Source: Lachnospiraceae bacterium (lineage in GTDB: Bacteria > Bacillota > Clostridia > Lachnospirales > Lachnospiraceae). Taken from it: a stretch of 64,000 bases of DNA. Each line of letters opens with the position of its first letter. The first letter of the stretch is position 1. Of the stretch, positions 37,760 through 48,181 are shown in pieces. Location of the stretch: assembly GCA_015057625.1 (NCBI GenBank), contig SVDZ01000001.1, positions 56,911 through 120,910 of the forward strand. The letters are read 5' to 3'. The notes below the pieces were generated by a model, which did not search any database, was not told where the DNA came from, and saw nothing but the letters and a program-made list of their open reading frames with translations. The position numbers and the translations under genes are program-made.

Positions 37760-40700
37760 TTATACGATATCACCATGCCATACATAATCTACAGGTTTGT
37801 ATGAAGGATTACATACTTTAATGATATCATTGTAGAGGTAATTGTGTGCCTCAACTGAATTCATCTGACAACCTTTATATAAGTCAACTGCTACTGTGTA
37901 TGGTGAGTATTCGTAAATATTTGAGTATACATATGAACCATCGCTAAGTTTAGCAAAAGCTCTTACTTTATATACATCTTCAAATTCTGCTTTTGTATTA
38001 GTAGCAAATAACATTGTCATAGCATAACTTGTTCCTGTCTTTGTTGTAGAAACTACTGCGCTAAGTTTACCAACTGTCTTTGTGCTTGTGAAGCTTGCTA
38101 CCCATTTGCTTGAGCTTCCAACTACCATCTGCGAATCATTAATTTCACTCTTAACACCGTATACAAGTCCTGATGATACAACTGTCTTTCCATTAATTGT
38201 ATCCTCAACTGAGTATACTGATCTGATACCTTTTGCTCTAGCACTAATCTGGTATCCATTGAACTCAATTCCGTTTGGAATTGTTGTCTGGTTATATCCA
38301 AAGCTGAAGTAATCTACATTTGCTACATATGCTTTTCCGCTTGTAGTAACGAACTTAAGAGTTACTGTATGTGTTCCTGCAGCAATCTGGCTATCAAGAT
38401 CACCTGTGTAATTTACGTATGTAGACCAGTTGCTTCCTGTATTTGCAAGTGTAACTGTACCTACTTTGTTGCTATCTACATATACTTCAACATTTCCTGA
38501 AGCATCTGAAGTCTTGCTTGAGTAGCAGATGTTAAGTTTGTTAGCATTTCCGTTGAATACTACATTATTGTATGTGAATGATACTCCATTTGTAACTCCA
38601 CCCATGTTGTATCCGCCACTTGCATTTGAATTTGTATCCTTTACTCCACCGTTATTTGAATCGTAAGCTTCTGCTTCAATCTTGCTGAATGCATCTTTGT
38701 TAACAGGTGTTTCAGGTTCAACTCTGTACTGTCTTAAGAATTCAGCATTCTCATTTACAAATGAGTTATTGTTCTGTGAGTTATCCCAGTTGATTGACCA
38801 TGTCATGATACCTCTCATACCAGGATAGTTGCTGTTAAGTTCTGCAAATGCAGACTGTAATACTGAATTTGAAACCTGTCCTGAACCAGCTGCTCCTGCT
38901 GATGAAGGAACACCGATTACTACCTGGTCAGGTCTGAGTGGTGCAAACCATGTTGCGTCTGTCTTAGTAACGCCTGCTCCTGCTCCAACATAGAAACCGT
39001 CAAGTAACATCTTACACATTGCAACAATTGATGCCTTGTCGCCCATGTTGTAGTACTGTCCGTCTGATCCTAAAATCGGACCTGAGTTGTATAACTGAAC
39101 ATGTACAAATGTTGTGATGTCTCTAAGCGCATTAATCATTGGAAGGTATGAACCACATCTAGCGTCGCAGTACTGGTTGATACCTGCATAGTACATATAT
39201 CCGTTCTGTACGTAGAATGTTTCAGGTGCCCACGAGAGGATGAAATCCTTTCCGTAACTTGAACAAATATTTCTGATTGCTGTTGTCATATTCTTAAGGT
39301 TTGGTGACTTGATTGTTCTGATATCAGGATCCTGTCCCTGAGCGAAGTTAACTGATGTCTGCTCAAGGTCAATATCGATACCGTCGAATCCGTACTCATC
39401 AACAAATCCCTTAATATCACTTACAAACTGGTTAACTGCTGCATCATTTCCAAGCGAGAAGTATCCTTCATATCCACCGATTGAAAGAACTACCTTCTTA
39501 CCCTGTGACTGAAGTGTCTTGATATCTGACTTGAATTCACTAATTGAATATCCTGAAATTGATGAAATACCAGGAATCTCAAATTTCATCTTTCCGTCTG
39601 TACTACCCGGATTTACAGGCACTGCAAAGGAAATATTGATTACATCCCAATCAGAATCTACATCTCTAAGTTTGATGAATGGATTTCCTGAGCTATGCCA
39701 TGTATGGTAGTAACCAATCATAACTGTTGATGGAAGTGAACCGTTTGTTGGATTTGTATTTCCATTTGGCTTTGTTGTCTGTGTTTCTGTCTGTCCGATT
39801 CCTGTTACATTTACTGTCACTGTCTTACCTGCTGTTTCTTTTCCGTTAAGGTTCGCTGTAACTTTAATTGTATGAGAACCGTTTGATGTAAATGTATATG
39901 TAACTGTTGAAGCTGCTGCGTATGATTTGTAGAAGCTTCCATCGATATATACTTTGTATGTCTGTCCTGAAGCAATCTGACTGCTTGACTGTGTCCAAGA
40001 GAATGTTACATTTCCCTTATTCTGTGAATTAACTGCAAGTCCTGTTACTTCTGTCGGCTGATTATTTGCAGTTGTAGATGTTTCAATTACAGGTGCTCCA
40101 TCTACTGCTGCTCTTGCCGCCTTAGCCCAAGCGTAATTCTGTGTTGCATCCCAGTTGATTGACCAAGTCATAAGTCCTCTGAATGTAGGATATTTCTTTG
40201 GTACCTGGAATCCATCTACATTTCCACCATTAATCATAGCTGTAAATGCGTTTGCAGCCTGTGCCGGTGTAATCTGTCCTGAAGAAGCAGCCGGTCCGTT
40301 ACTTGGAACACCAATTGCTACCTGATCCGCTCTGAGTCCGCTTTCAATATAAAGTGTTGAAAGGTTAGCAGGGAATGATCCGTTTCCAGGATTTGCTGTT
40401 GCTCCACCATATCCAGGCATTCCACCTGTATTGTAGAACTGTGTATGTACTGTTGTTAAAATATCTTTGATTGAAATCGCAAGATTCCAGTATGCTGCTG
40501 TAAGTCCTGATGTACCTACCTGCATGTAATATGTTTCAGGTGCCATTGTGATAATGAAATCATCACCAAAGTGATTGTGCAATGTGCGAAGTGCACTTGC
40601 AATATAAGCTGTACCTGATACTGCCATACCTTCAAGGTCGATATCAATTCCTTCGAAACCATATGTTTCGATAATATTAATCATGCTGTTTGCAAATCTG

Positions 40701-43219
40701 CTTGCAGCTGCATCACTGTCAATTGTGATTCTTCCTTCAGCACCACCTACTGAGATGATTACGTGCTGTCCGCGGTTCTTTAATGTCTTAACATCCTGTT
40801 TAAACTGTGCATCACTGTATCCGATGCTCTTTACTAAATCATCACTTACTGAGAATGTTGCCTCTCCTGCTACTGATGTATTTCCTGTGAATGCTACACA
40901 GATTAAATCATAGTATGAAGGTACATCTGATAACTTAAGGTTTGTTGAACCGTTTGAGAAGTTATGCCAGTAACCTGTTACTGTATGCTGTGGCAATGTT
41001 CCGTTTGGTGTGTAATTATTTTCTGTTGGATCTTCTCCACCGTTTCCACTTGTTGGGTCTTCAGGCTGTCCTGCTACAAGGTCCGGTCTCTCTTTCCAAA
41101 GAGTAGGTGCCTGTGTTGGTGACCATGCTGAGTTAGAATTGTGAGCGTATGTACACTCATATACTTTACCCTGGTACTGAACAAGGTTACCTAATGAATA
41201 AGATACATTATTTGCTGACCACTCTGGATAGTTTCCTGTGCTAGCTGCCTTTGTTGTAGGTGCCTGTGTCGGATCCTGGCTCTTAGTTGTTGTTGGCGCC
41301 TGTGTCGGATCCTGGCTCTTTGTTGTTGTTGGATTATTGTTAGCTGTTGTTGGCTGCTGTGTATTGTTACCGTAAACTGTTGTCCAACATGTATCTGCAC
41401 CGTTAGAACCGCTTCTCTTTGTAACTGCAACTTCTTTAACTTTTGATAAACTTGCTGTCTTTGTTGATTTAAGTGTGAGTGTCTTTGTTGCGCCCGGTTC
41501 TAATGCATATGGCCAAGACACATCTGTTACAACTGTGTATCCATTTTCTGAGCTTACATTTCCACCTGCTTCATAAGAAGAGCCTGTAAGTATCTCACCA
41601 TCATCAAGTTTGATGAAATATCTAGGATATGAAGCTGTACCTGCGAATGTCTCTGCATAATTGAGAATGTTTGACTCAGCTCCACCGTGGAATGTTCCCT
41701 GTTTAAGTGGTGTTGTAACTGCACTGTTATTTTTAACTGTAATTACATAATTATTTCCTGATGTAGAAACTGTTGCACTAAGTCCATCCATTGTAGGCCA
41801 CTTAATACTCTGTGCCGGAAGTGCTGTGTTTCCGTATAATGCATCGTAACTTGCATTTGTAATCTCATTTGCTGCATCGAGAGATGCCATCCAAGAGATA
41901 AGTCCACCGAGTGGTTTGTTGAATGGGTTCTTGAACTGTCCATTCTTTACATATTCACCCTTAGCTCTAACTGATCTGGCATTATCACATGTGAAGAAGT
42001 ATCCTCTTGATGGGCTGTAGTAATAGCAAGCCTGAGCTGTTTCATCATAATATTCCTGTAAACCGTACTGGCTGATAAGTGTTCCTATATCACTGTATGC
42101 GAATGTACCACTTGTAGTACCGTCAGCTGCCTTAACACTGTTTGGTTCAGCTGTTGCATAAAGACCTGGGTTTGAGCTGTCACGTCCATTGTTCTGAACT
42201 CCTGCCCATCCTCTTGTGTATGGTGCAACACCAACTACAATCTTAGATGCATCAATGCTGTTTCCGTATGTGTCGTATAAGTATCTAACACAAGCGTCAA
42301 CTGAGAACTGACAATCTTTCTGATTTTCGTGATCATATTTCTCATTTGTGAAAAGTGCTGTCTGATGTCCTGTGTAAGGAGCCCATGCACCACATAAGTC
42401 GTATGTCATCATGTTTGCAAAGTCAACTGTCTTAAGTACCTGATCATATTCGATCTTTGCCATCATAGCTGGTGAAGCTGACATAGCAACTGATAATTCG
42501 TAGTGTTTGTTATCTATCTGATCATAGTAATTTAATGCATTTCTAAGTTCCTGAAGTAACAATGTAAAGTTATGAGTATCTGCTGCAGAACCCTTACATC
42601 CCTTATCAACTGTTACACCGTTTCCTGTAGGATCAGGATCTCTGTCTGCTGTTGGGTACTCCCAGTCGATATCTACGAAATCATATCCATAAAGGTGGGC
42701 TGCTTTGGCAATGTTCTGTGCGAAATTCTTTCTTGCTGTAGCTGAAGCTGCAACCTTAGGGAAATCACCTGAACGTGTCCATCCACCTACTGAGAAACCA
42801 ATCTTCATATTTGGATACTGGTTACGAAGTAAAATCAATGCCGGTACAACACCTGCCCAAGGGCTGCCTGAAGATGTTGTGTATCCAACGTTTGGATTCT
42901 GGAAATCTGCCCATTCATCACAGCAGATTACATTTCCGTTTTCATCTACGTCCATAAATGCGAAGTTAAGATGTGTAAGCTTACTTCCGTCGATATAACT
43001 TGGGAAGAAGTTGTGCTGTCCCGCATAAATAGACCATTCACCGTAGTACATAACGTTTCTGTACTGTGGGGTAGTCGCTGCCTGAACCTCTACAGGTTCT
43101 GTTGCTTTTGCCATTGGAATATAGCCTGTTGTTAATCCCGCAACCATCGCAATTGATAAAGCGATGCTACAAGCTTTTCCAAAGATTGAGTTCTTTTTTG
43201 TTACTTTTAAGAAACCCAT
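37760..43219 (-). CDS. Secreted chitinase-like protein with three GH18 domains, CBM5/12, CBM6-like and class A C-terminal domain
   Basis: An 1819-aa exported protein. GH18 domain 1 (about 50-455) carries the catalytic line DFVDIDWEYP near 183. A threonine-rich linker leads to a CBM5/12 chitin-binding module (about 663-713, NYPEWSANNVSY, VQYQGKVYECTY). GH18 domain 2 (about 750-1043) has FEGIDIDLEG near 860, with Glu for the usual first Asp of DGxDxDxE. An FN3-like domain follows (about 1046-1143). GH18 domain 3 (about 1163-1503) has the intact FDGIDIDLEQ near 1283. Then come a CBM6-like module (about 1506-1640) and the class A C-terminal domain (about 1651-1819). It should hydrolyse chitin or chito-oligosaccharides outside the cell. 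Domain 1 looks like a large chitinase type; domains 2 and 3 are shorter and similar to each other. AAAGGAGG precedes the ATG. Confidence 0.93.
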   Translation of the reverse strand: MGFLKVTKKNSIFGKACSIALSIAMVAGLTTGYIPMAKATEPVEVQAATTPQYRNVMYYGEWSIYAGQHNFFPSYIDGSKLTHLNFAFMDVDENGNVICCDEWADFQNPNVGYTTSSGSPWAGVVPALILLRNQYPNMKIGFSVGGWTRSGDFPKVAASATARKNFAQNIAKAAHLYGYDFVDIDWEYPTADRDPDPTGNGVTVDKGCKGSAADTHNFTLLLQELRNALNYYDQIDNKHYELSVAMSASPAMMAKIEYDQVLKTVDFANMMTYDLCGAWAPYTGHQTALFTNEKYDHENQKDCQFSVDACVRYLYDTYGNSIDASKIVVGVAPYTRGWAGVQNNGRDSSNPGLYATAEPNSVKAADGTTSGTFAYSDIGTLISQYGLQEYYDETAQACYYYSPSRGYFFTCDNARSVRAKGEYVKNGQFKNPFNKPLGGLISWMASLDAANEITNASYDALYGNTALPAQSIKWPTMDGLSATVSTSGNNYVITVKNNSAVTTPLKQGTFHGGAESNILNYAETFAGTASYPRYFIKLDDGEILTGSSYEAGGNVSSENGYTVVTDVSWPYALEPGATKTLTLKSTKTASLSKVKEVAVTKRSGSNGADTCWTTVYGNNTQQPTTANNNPTTTKSQDPTQAPTTTKSQDPTQAPTTKAASTGNYPEWSANNVSYSLGNLVQYQGKVYECTYAHNSNSAWSPTQAPTLWKERPDLVAGQPEDPTSGNGGEDPTENNYTPNGTLPQHTVTGYWHNFSNGSTNLKLSDVPSYYDLICVAFTGNTSVAGEATFSVSDDLVKSIGYSDAQFKQDVKTLKNRGQHVIISVGGAEGRITIDSDAAASRFANSMINIIETYGFEGIDIDLEGMAVSGTAYIASALRTLHNHFGDDFIITMAPETYYMQVGTSGLTAAYWNLAISIKDILTTVHTQFYNTGGMPGYGGATANPGNGSFPANLSTLYIESGLRADQVAIGVPSNGPAASSGQITPAQAANAFTAMINGGNVDGFQVPKKYPTFRGLMTWSINWDATQNYAWAKAARAAVDGAPVIETSTTANNQPTEVTGLAVNSQNKGNVTFSWTQSSSQIASGQTYKVYIDGSFYKSYAAASTVTYTFTSNGSHTIKVTANLNGKETAGKTVTVNVTGIGQTETQTTKPNGNTNPTNGSLPSTVMIGYYHTWHSSGNPFIKLRDVDSDWDVINISFAVPVNPGSTDGKMKFEIPGISSISGYSISEFKSDIKTLQSQGKKVVLSIGGYEGYFSLGNDAAVNQFVSDIKGFVDEYGFDGIDIDLEQTSVNFAQGQDPDIRTIKSPNLKNMTTAIRNICSSYGKDFILSWAPETFYVQNGYMYYAGINQYCDARCGSYLPMINALRDITTFVHVQLYNSGPILGSDGQYYNMGDKASIVAMCKMLLDGFYVGAGAGVTKTDATWFAPLRPDQVVIGVPSSAGAAGSGQVSNSVLQSAFAELNSNYPGMRGIMTWSINWDNSQNNNSFVNENAEFLRQYRVEPETPVNKDAFSKIEAEAYDSNNGGVKDTNSNASGGYNMGGVTNGVSFTYNNVVFNGNANKLNICYSSKTSDASGNVEVYVDSNKVGTVTLANTGSNWSTYVNYTGDLDSQIAAGTHTVTLKFVTTSGKAYVANVDYFSFGYNQTTIPNGIEFNGYQISARAKGIRSVYSVEDTINGKTVVSSGLVYGVKSEINDSQMVVGSSSKWVASFTSTKTVGKLSAVVSTTKTGTSYAMTMLFATNTKAEFEDVYKVRAFAKLSDGSYVYSNIYEYSPYTVAVDLYKGCQMNSVEAHNYLYNDIIKVCNPSYKPVDYVWHGDIV

Positions 43220-43641
43220 TTAAATTGTCCTCCTTTAAATTAATATATTGACCTCTAATATAACCCTAAGACTAATACTAGCATGGGGCTTTTAAAACCA
43301 AAAAGGGTGTCGTTTTTTATTTCGGGTATTCATTTTTTATAAAAACTTTTTATTGAACAACTACAGACAAGTTTACCAAAAAGATACAATTTTCTAGTAA
43401 AATCAAGGGGTTTCGAGTCTTTCCCTTGAATTGATTTTATTCTACATACCGTCTAATTATGTCACCCGATTGGTTATATACATATTTTGTGTTACATTCT
43501 TCTTTTTGCTAATTTTGTATCAGATTGAAGTATTTTTTTGCCTTAAATTCACAACAAAATCACATTGTGTTGTCATATTTTTTGCATTTTCTTTGCAGTT
43601 TCCAATGCTTTTGCGGTACTTTTTTTATATTATTACGGCAC
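43220..43641. other. Intergenic region upstream of the triple-GH18 gene
   Basis: No gene is seen. The sequence is AT-rich with poly-T stretches on the plus strand. A promoter must lie here on the minus strand, but no -35/-10 pair is good enough to call. Confidence 0.3.
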
Positions 43642-43690
43642 AAAAAAATAGGGAACGATTCGGTTTTCACCGTCTTCACTCCCCATTTTT
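43642..43690 (-). terminator. Probable terminator of the GH16 gene
   Basis: On the minus strand ATGGGGA and TTCCCTAT form an outer stem around an inner CGGT-GAAA-ACCG hairpin, followed by seven T residues. It sits about 65 nt after the stop. Confidence 0.7.
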
Positions 43691-43753
43691 TTAATCTGAA
43701 TACCAAGCCATAGGCTCTATAATAATCTTAATTTATTATTCTGTAAAACTATT

Positions 43754-46537
43754 TTAATTCTCGATTTCAGATGGCTTTGCAAGAATTTTGCCCCAATCAT
43801 AGTCAACTTCTTTATATGAAGCATCAACTCTTGAAAGGATATTGTTGTACAGGAACTCATGTCCACTGTAATTGCTCATCTGAACATTCTGGTAAAGTTT
43901 ATCTGCAACTCTGTATACGCTAAATGTCTTTACAGGTGTGTATCTGTAAGTTCCATCAGCAAGAAGAGCGTATGCTCTCACATAATAATTTGCTGTAAGC
44001 TCAGCAATCTTAACCTGTGAAATCTTGTTTGATGACATAGTAAGTGTCATTGCGTAGCTGTTTGCATTCGTCAAATTCTTTGAATAAAGTTTATCTAACT
44101 TTCCGGCAGCTGTAGCCTGGCCGATTACTACTGTACTATTTGTAGATGTAGCTAAAAGTTCTGACTCAGGTGTAGTTCCAACAAGTCCGTAAATGATACC
44201 GAATTTCTGTACATTCTGTCCGTCTACTTTATTGTTCATTGAATAAACTGTTCTGATTCCGCCTTCATATGACGCACCATTTACTGTAAATGTACTTGTG
44301 CTCATCTGGAATCCGTTAACTTCGATATCACTTGAAAGTTTAACTGCTTCTGTTGGCTTTTCGGTTGGCTTTTCGGTTGGCTTTTCGGTTGGCTTTTCTG
44401 TTGGCTTTTCTGTTGGAGCCTGTGTTGTAACAATCTGTGTTCCTGCAACAGTAACATTTCCTGTCACACCTGCTGATTCCTGTCCGTTTAATACTGCAGT
44501 AATCTTTACTATATGATCTCCTGCAGAAATATTGTTAATATCATGAGAGCCACATGCTACCTCTGATAATTTCTTAACTCCGTCAACGTAAACGTTGTAT
44601 TTCTGTCCGAGTGCTATCTGTTCATTATTCTGTCCCCAAACAACTGTGATTGTGTTGTTTGCGTTGCTAGATACAACCTGACCAAATACTTCAATAGGTC
44701 CGTTTCCTGTTTGTGTAGTAGGCTTTTCTGTTGGAGCCTCTGTCTGTACCTGTGTAGTATCTTCAATCTTAATGCTGTTAAATGAAATTGTTGTTCCCGC
44801 AGGTACTCCCTGTCCAAGTTCAAACATTACTTTTATTGCATTCTGATCTCCCGCAACTGTAAATGTCTTTGTGATATTTACAGTTCCGCCTGCACCAATA
44901 TCTGTGTACTGTGGGTCTTCTGCTGTGTTTGATAATTCTTCTTTCATTCCCACTCTACATGCTTTATCTGCGCTAACATTTGCTGTGACTTTGTATGTAT
45001 GTCCGGCAGTAGCTGCATCCTGGTAGCTAGACTGAACAATCCACTGAGCACCGTTTGTTGAAGCTACGTAAATTTTAAATGGATTTCCGCTTCCTGCATA
45101 CGCACCTGAAGCAGTATTATCACCACCCCAGTTACCAAAATAGCATCCCCATTTTCCTGAGTAAACCCAATCCTGTGGTGCATTTGTGAATCCTGAAGGA
45201 TTCTGATTTGCAGTGGTTGTCTGCTGCTGACCTACTTCTGTCACATTTACTGAAAGGTTGCTAATAACTGTACCAACCGGCATACCGTTCAATGTAAGTA
45301 CTGCTGTATTGCTGTTGGTTGCAACCACTTCTAATTCTCTAGAGTTATTTCCTGCATTAACTCCAAATGTCTCTGAGTTTTCAGGTCCGTCAATCTTATA
45401 AAGCATAGTACCTGCTGAAGTTGAATTGAAATTAACTTTTACTTTATACTTTTTGCCTGCTGTGAGATTCAATGGATATTTCAATGATGATCCCCATGTT
45501 CCTGCATCTCCATTTGAAGCTTTTACCTTAACGCTTAAATCACTGTTGCTGTTTCCCTTTGTTGAAAGAGCAGCGCCTCCCCATGATCCTGCGTAAATAT
45601 TCCAGTTTCCAATTGTTCTTGTTGTATCATCAGGAACATTGCTGTATCCATCATCATACTGTCCGGCCTGATATGCTCTGACGTAATCAACTTCCATTGT
45701 AGCAGATGAGAAATTCCAATCAGGAGCTGTGTTTCCTGTGTATCCTGTTGCCTGACTTCCCAGCGCAAGGTTCAATAGGAAGTAATGATTCTTTCTAAAA
45801 GCATATGCTTTATCATCTGTAAGATTAGCTGTCTGATATTTGTGGTCATCTACATACCATGTGATTGTATTTGCATCCCACTCAACACCATATGTGTGCC
45901 ATCCGTTAATTCCGTTGTTATTATTATCGCCGAAATAATGGTACTGTCCACTACAGAAACTTCCCCACATACCGTGGCAGCCATCACCATATCCGGCGGT
46001 TTCTCCCCAGTTATTCCAGTGAAGTGTTCCTTCAACGTAATTTCTGCTGTTTGCATGCTCCATAATATCAAGCTCACCACAGTTAGGCCATGCTCTTCCG
46101 TCATCACCCATCATCCAGAATGCCGGCCAAACACCGTTCTGATTTCCACCAACAACTCTGATTCTGGCTTCCATCTTTCCGTATTTAAAACTCTTCTTTC
46201 CGTTTGTTCTGATTCTTCCTGATGTATATCTGCATCCGCCGTAATTTTCAGCCCTTGCAATAATCTTCAATGTTCCGCCTGAAACCTGTACATTATCCCA
46301 TCTGTTAGTATAGCACTGAAGTTCGTTGTTACCCCAGCCACCTCCGTCAGTTCCACCTGTATCATAGTTCCAATAACTTGTGTTAAGTGCGTTACCATCA
46401 AACTCATCACTCCACACAAGATTCCAGTTTGTCACTGCGTCTGCTTTAACTTCCTCGGTTTTAACTGCAGGCACAAAATTAAGGCCGCTTACAACAACAG
46501 CCGCCGACATAAAGATTGCAATAATCTTTTTATACAT
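43754..46537 (-). CDS. Secreted GH16 beta-glucanase (laminarinase type), class A C-terminal domain
   Basis: A 927-aa protein with a signal peptide (MYKKIIAIFMSAAVVVSGL). The GH16 domain (about 37-290) starts WNLVWSDEFDGNALNTSYW. Its catalytic motif GELDIMEH (ExDxxE) lies near residue 153, and VWPAFWMMGD precedes it, the pattern of endo-beta-1,3(4)-glucanases. Two CBM4/9-like modules (about 300-435 and 455-605), an FN3-like domain (about 615-705), a PTEKPTEK linker (about 710-735) and the class A shared C-terminal domain (737-927) follow. It should cut beta-1,3- or mixed-linkage glucan outside the cell, complementing the GH81 enzyme at 49594-56181. GAAGGAGG precedes the ATG. Confidence 0.93.
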   Translation of the reverse strand: MYKKIIAIFMSAAVVVSGLNFVPAVKTEEVKADAVTNWNLVWSDEFDGNALNTSYWNYDTGGTDGGGWGNNELQCYTNRWDNVQVSGGTLKIIARAENYGGCRYTSGRIRTNGKKSFKYGKMEARIRVVGGNQNGVWPAFWMMGDDGRAWPNCGELDIMEHANSRNYVEGTLHWNNWGETAGYGDGCHGMWGSFCSGQYHYFGDNNNNGINGWHTYGVEWDANTITWYVDDHKYQTANLTDDKAYAFRKNHYFLLNLALGSQATGYTGNTAPDWNFSSATMEVDYVRAYQAGQYDDGYSNVPDDTTRTIGNWNIYAGSWGGAALSTKGNSNSDLSVKVKASNGDAGTWGSSLKYPLNLTAGKKYKVKVNFNSTSAGTMLYKIDGPENSETFGVNAGNNSRELEVVATNSNTAVLTLNGMPVGTVISNLSVNVTEVGQQQTTTANQNPSGFTNAPQDWVYSGKWGCYFGNWGGDNTASGAYAGSGNPFKIYVASTNGAQWIVQSSYQDAATAGHTYKVTANVSADKACRVGMKEELSNTAEDPQYTDIGAGGTVNITKTFTVAGDQNAIKVMFELGQGVPAGTTISFNSIKIEDTTQVQTEAPTEKPTTQTGNGPIEVFGQVVSSNANNTITVVWGQNNEQIALGQKYNVYVDGVKKLSEVACGSHDINNISAGDHIVKITAVLNGQESAGVTGNVTVAGTQIVTTQAPTEKPTEKPTEKPTEKPTEKPTEAVKLSSDIEVNGFQMSTSTFTVNGASYEGGIRTVYSMNNKVDGQNVQKFGIIYGLVGTTPESELLATSTNSTVVIGQATAAGKLDKLYSKNLTNANSYAMTLTMSSNKISQVKIAELTANYYVRAYALLADGTYRYTPVKTFSVYRVADKLYQNVQMSNYSGHEFLYNNILSRVDASYKEVDYDWGKILAKPSEIEN

Positions 46538-47160
46538 TCCGTTCTTCCTCCTTCTCGTATCAAAAAGTGTATCCTTATTTGTTTCAAGAACGTTCCCGTC
46601 GTTCTTAAAATATATGAAAATTTCTTACGAAATCATCGTACAATTTTGTAATTTGAGTTAAATTTGATAATAAAAACCTTAAACAATCTTTTTATAAATC
46701 TTTTGATAAATCTCTTATAAGTCTCTTATAAGTCTCTTTATAAATCTCTTATAAGTCTCTTTATAAATCTCTTATAAATCTTTTTATAGATTACCACAAA
46801 TTAATATTTCACAAAAAAACCGTTCAAATCAACTCGTAACAATAGTTTTCTTTATTCTTCCCCGTCAATAATTTATACAATTATCTGCTATTTATCTACC
46901 ATTATCTAATATTTTTGCACTATTATCAAGTAGTGCTTTTTACTGTAAGCCCATTAATAAAAACTTTTTTATTAAATCATTCGTACTTTCCCGCTCAAAA
47001 AATCAGCGATTAAAATGCTTTATATATAAACCCTTTCAAAAAATGCATTCTAACCGCTAATAACTACAATTAATCTAACACATTTCCATTTTTGCCGCAA
47101 GAAATAAAAATTGTTTTATTATTTTTGTTAAAAATAGCAAAAATACACATTCTCTTTTTA
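46538..47160. other. AT-rich intergenic region with short tandem repeats
   Basis: No gene is visible. About 46690-46792 is a degenerate tandem repeat built from tctcttataag / tctctttataaa units of 11-13 bp. The stretch from 46800 to 47160 is very AT-rich and shows no other structure. The region should hold the GH16 promoter on the minus strand. Confidence 0.6.
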
Positions 47161-47334
47161 TTAATATCTACATGATTTTATTAACATCTAATTGACTTTA
47201 TTAACATTTACTTAGTTTTATTAACTTTTGCTTGGCTTTATTAACTTTTGCTTGGCTTTATTAACTTTTACTTAGTTTTATTAACTTTTGCTTGGCTTTA
47301 TCAACTTTTACTTGGCTTTATTAACTTTTGCTTC
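47161..47334. repeat. 20-bp tandem repeat abutting the stop codon of nuclease copy 2
   Basis: About 8.7 units with an exact 20-bp period (ttaacttttgcttggcttta). Units nearest 47161 are the most divergent and those near the gene almost identical. The last, partial unit ends at 47334, one base before the minus-strand stop codon (47335-47337). Confidence 0.93.
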
Positions 47335-48150
47335 TTAGCTGTATGAACTTGCTTTAATCCGCATTATTATTCCATCAAGCATTCTACTATCAAATGGCTT
47401 ATCCGACGTTTCCATTGTCATAAAGAAGTTATCTCCCAAAACAAAACCGAGGTTTGCGTATGTTTGAATCTTTCCTGCAGCATTATTGGCATACTCTGGA
47501 TTATCCATTAATCCAAAGTGCTCATAAATAATAGTTTTCCTGTTTTCCTCATCCAATATTGTAAAATCCGGATATACAAACCTCATCGGTGCTATTTCCA
47601 ATGGATATTCATACTTATAAGCAATATTTTCTCTAAAAAGTTTGTCAGCAATTATCTTCTCTGACTTCGACCTTACTCTTTCACCTCTGTCCGAATAAAT
47701 CTCTGTATCCTCTTCTCTGAACGGCTTCCCCACAAACTCTTCCTCTAACCATTTTGCTTTATATTGTTCATTTGTTTCTATTATCGGATCAACAACCATC
47801 CTCTTTCCTTTACCTATTACTTCGTATGCTTTCTCCCAACTACTATCATTGATTGTCTTGATTATACGATTGATTTGTTTTAGCTCAGCACTCGCAAGTT
47901 TGTACACCCTTTCATAATATTCTCGTTGAACAATTGCAATTGCATTTTTCTTTTCTTTCGCTGGGAGGTATTTGTATTTATTTGGGGGATTTTTTGACTT
48001 AATATAAAATTGTGGTGTATTTTTTCGCAAATGAACTGAAACAAGTTCATCTTCTACATTTCCAAGACTTTGTAAAAATCTTTCTGCTTTTGTAACAATC
48101 TTTTCAAGTTTTTCCTTTTCTTTATACAATTCTCTTAATAGACTTTTCAT
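47335..48150 (-). CDS. PD-(D/E)XK-like nuclease-fold protein, copy 2
   Basis: A 271-aa paralogue of the 6488-7336 protein. It has the same plan: a charged helical N-terminal half (SLLRELYKEKEKLEKIV), then GERVRSKSEKIIADKLF (about 154-170), VYPDFTILDE (about 189-198) and YEHFGLMDNPEYA (about 207-219), ending METSDKPFDSRMLDGI. The E, PD, ExH order suggests a restriction-endonuclease-type fold; activity is unproven. AAAGGAGG precedes the ATG at 48150. The gene is tightly enclosed by repeats: a 20-bp array abuts its 3' end, and a 63-bp array starts about 30 bp before its 5' end and would be part of its leader if transcribed from upstream. Confidence 0.7.
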   Translation of the reverse strand: MKSLLRELYKEKEKLEKIVTKAERFLQSLGNVEDELVSVHLRKNTPQFYIKSKNPPNKYKYLPAKEKKNAIAIVQREYYERVYKLASAELKQINRIIKTINDSSWEKAYEVIGKGKRMVVDPIIETNEQYKAKWLEEEFVGKPFREEDTEIYSDRGERVRSKSEKIIADKLFRENIAYKYEYPLEIAPMRFVYPDFTILDEENRKTIIYEHFGLMDNPEYANNAAGKIQTYANLGFVLGDNFFMTMETSDKPFDSRMLDGIIMRIKASSYS

Positions 48151-48181
48151 GTTTTCCTCCTTTTAAATTTCATAATATTTC

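Noticed and set aside
47161..47334. Origin-type iterons
   Set aside because: The 20-bp direct repeats resemble iterons superficially, but the adjacent protein is not a Rep initiator and there are no DnaA boxes that I could see.
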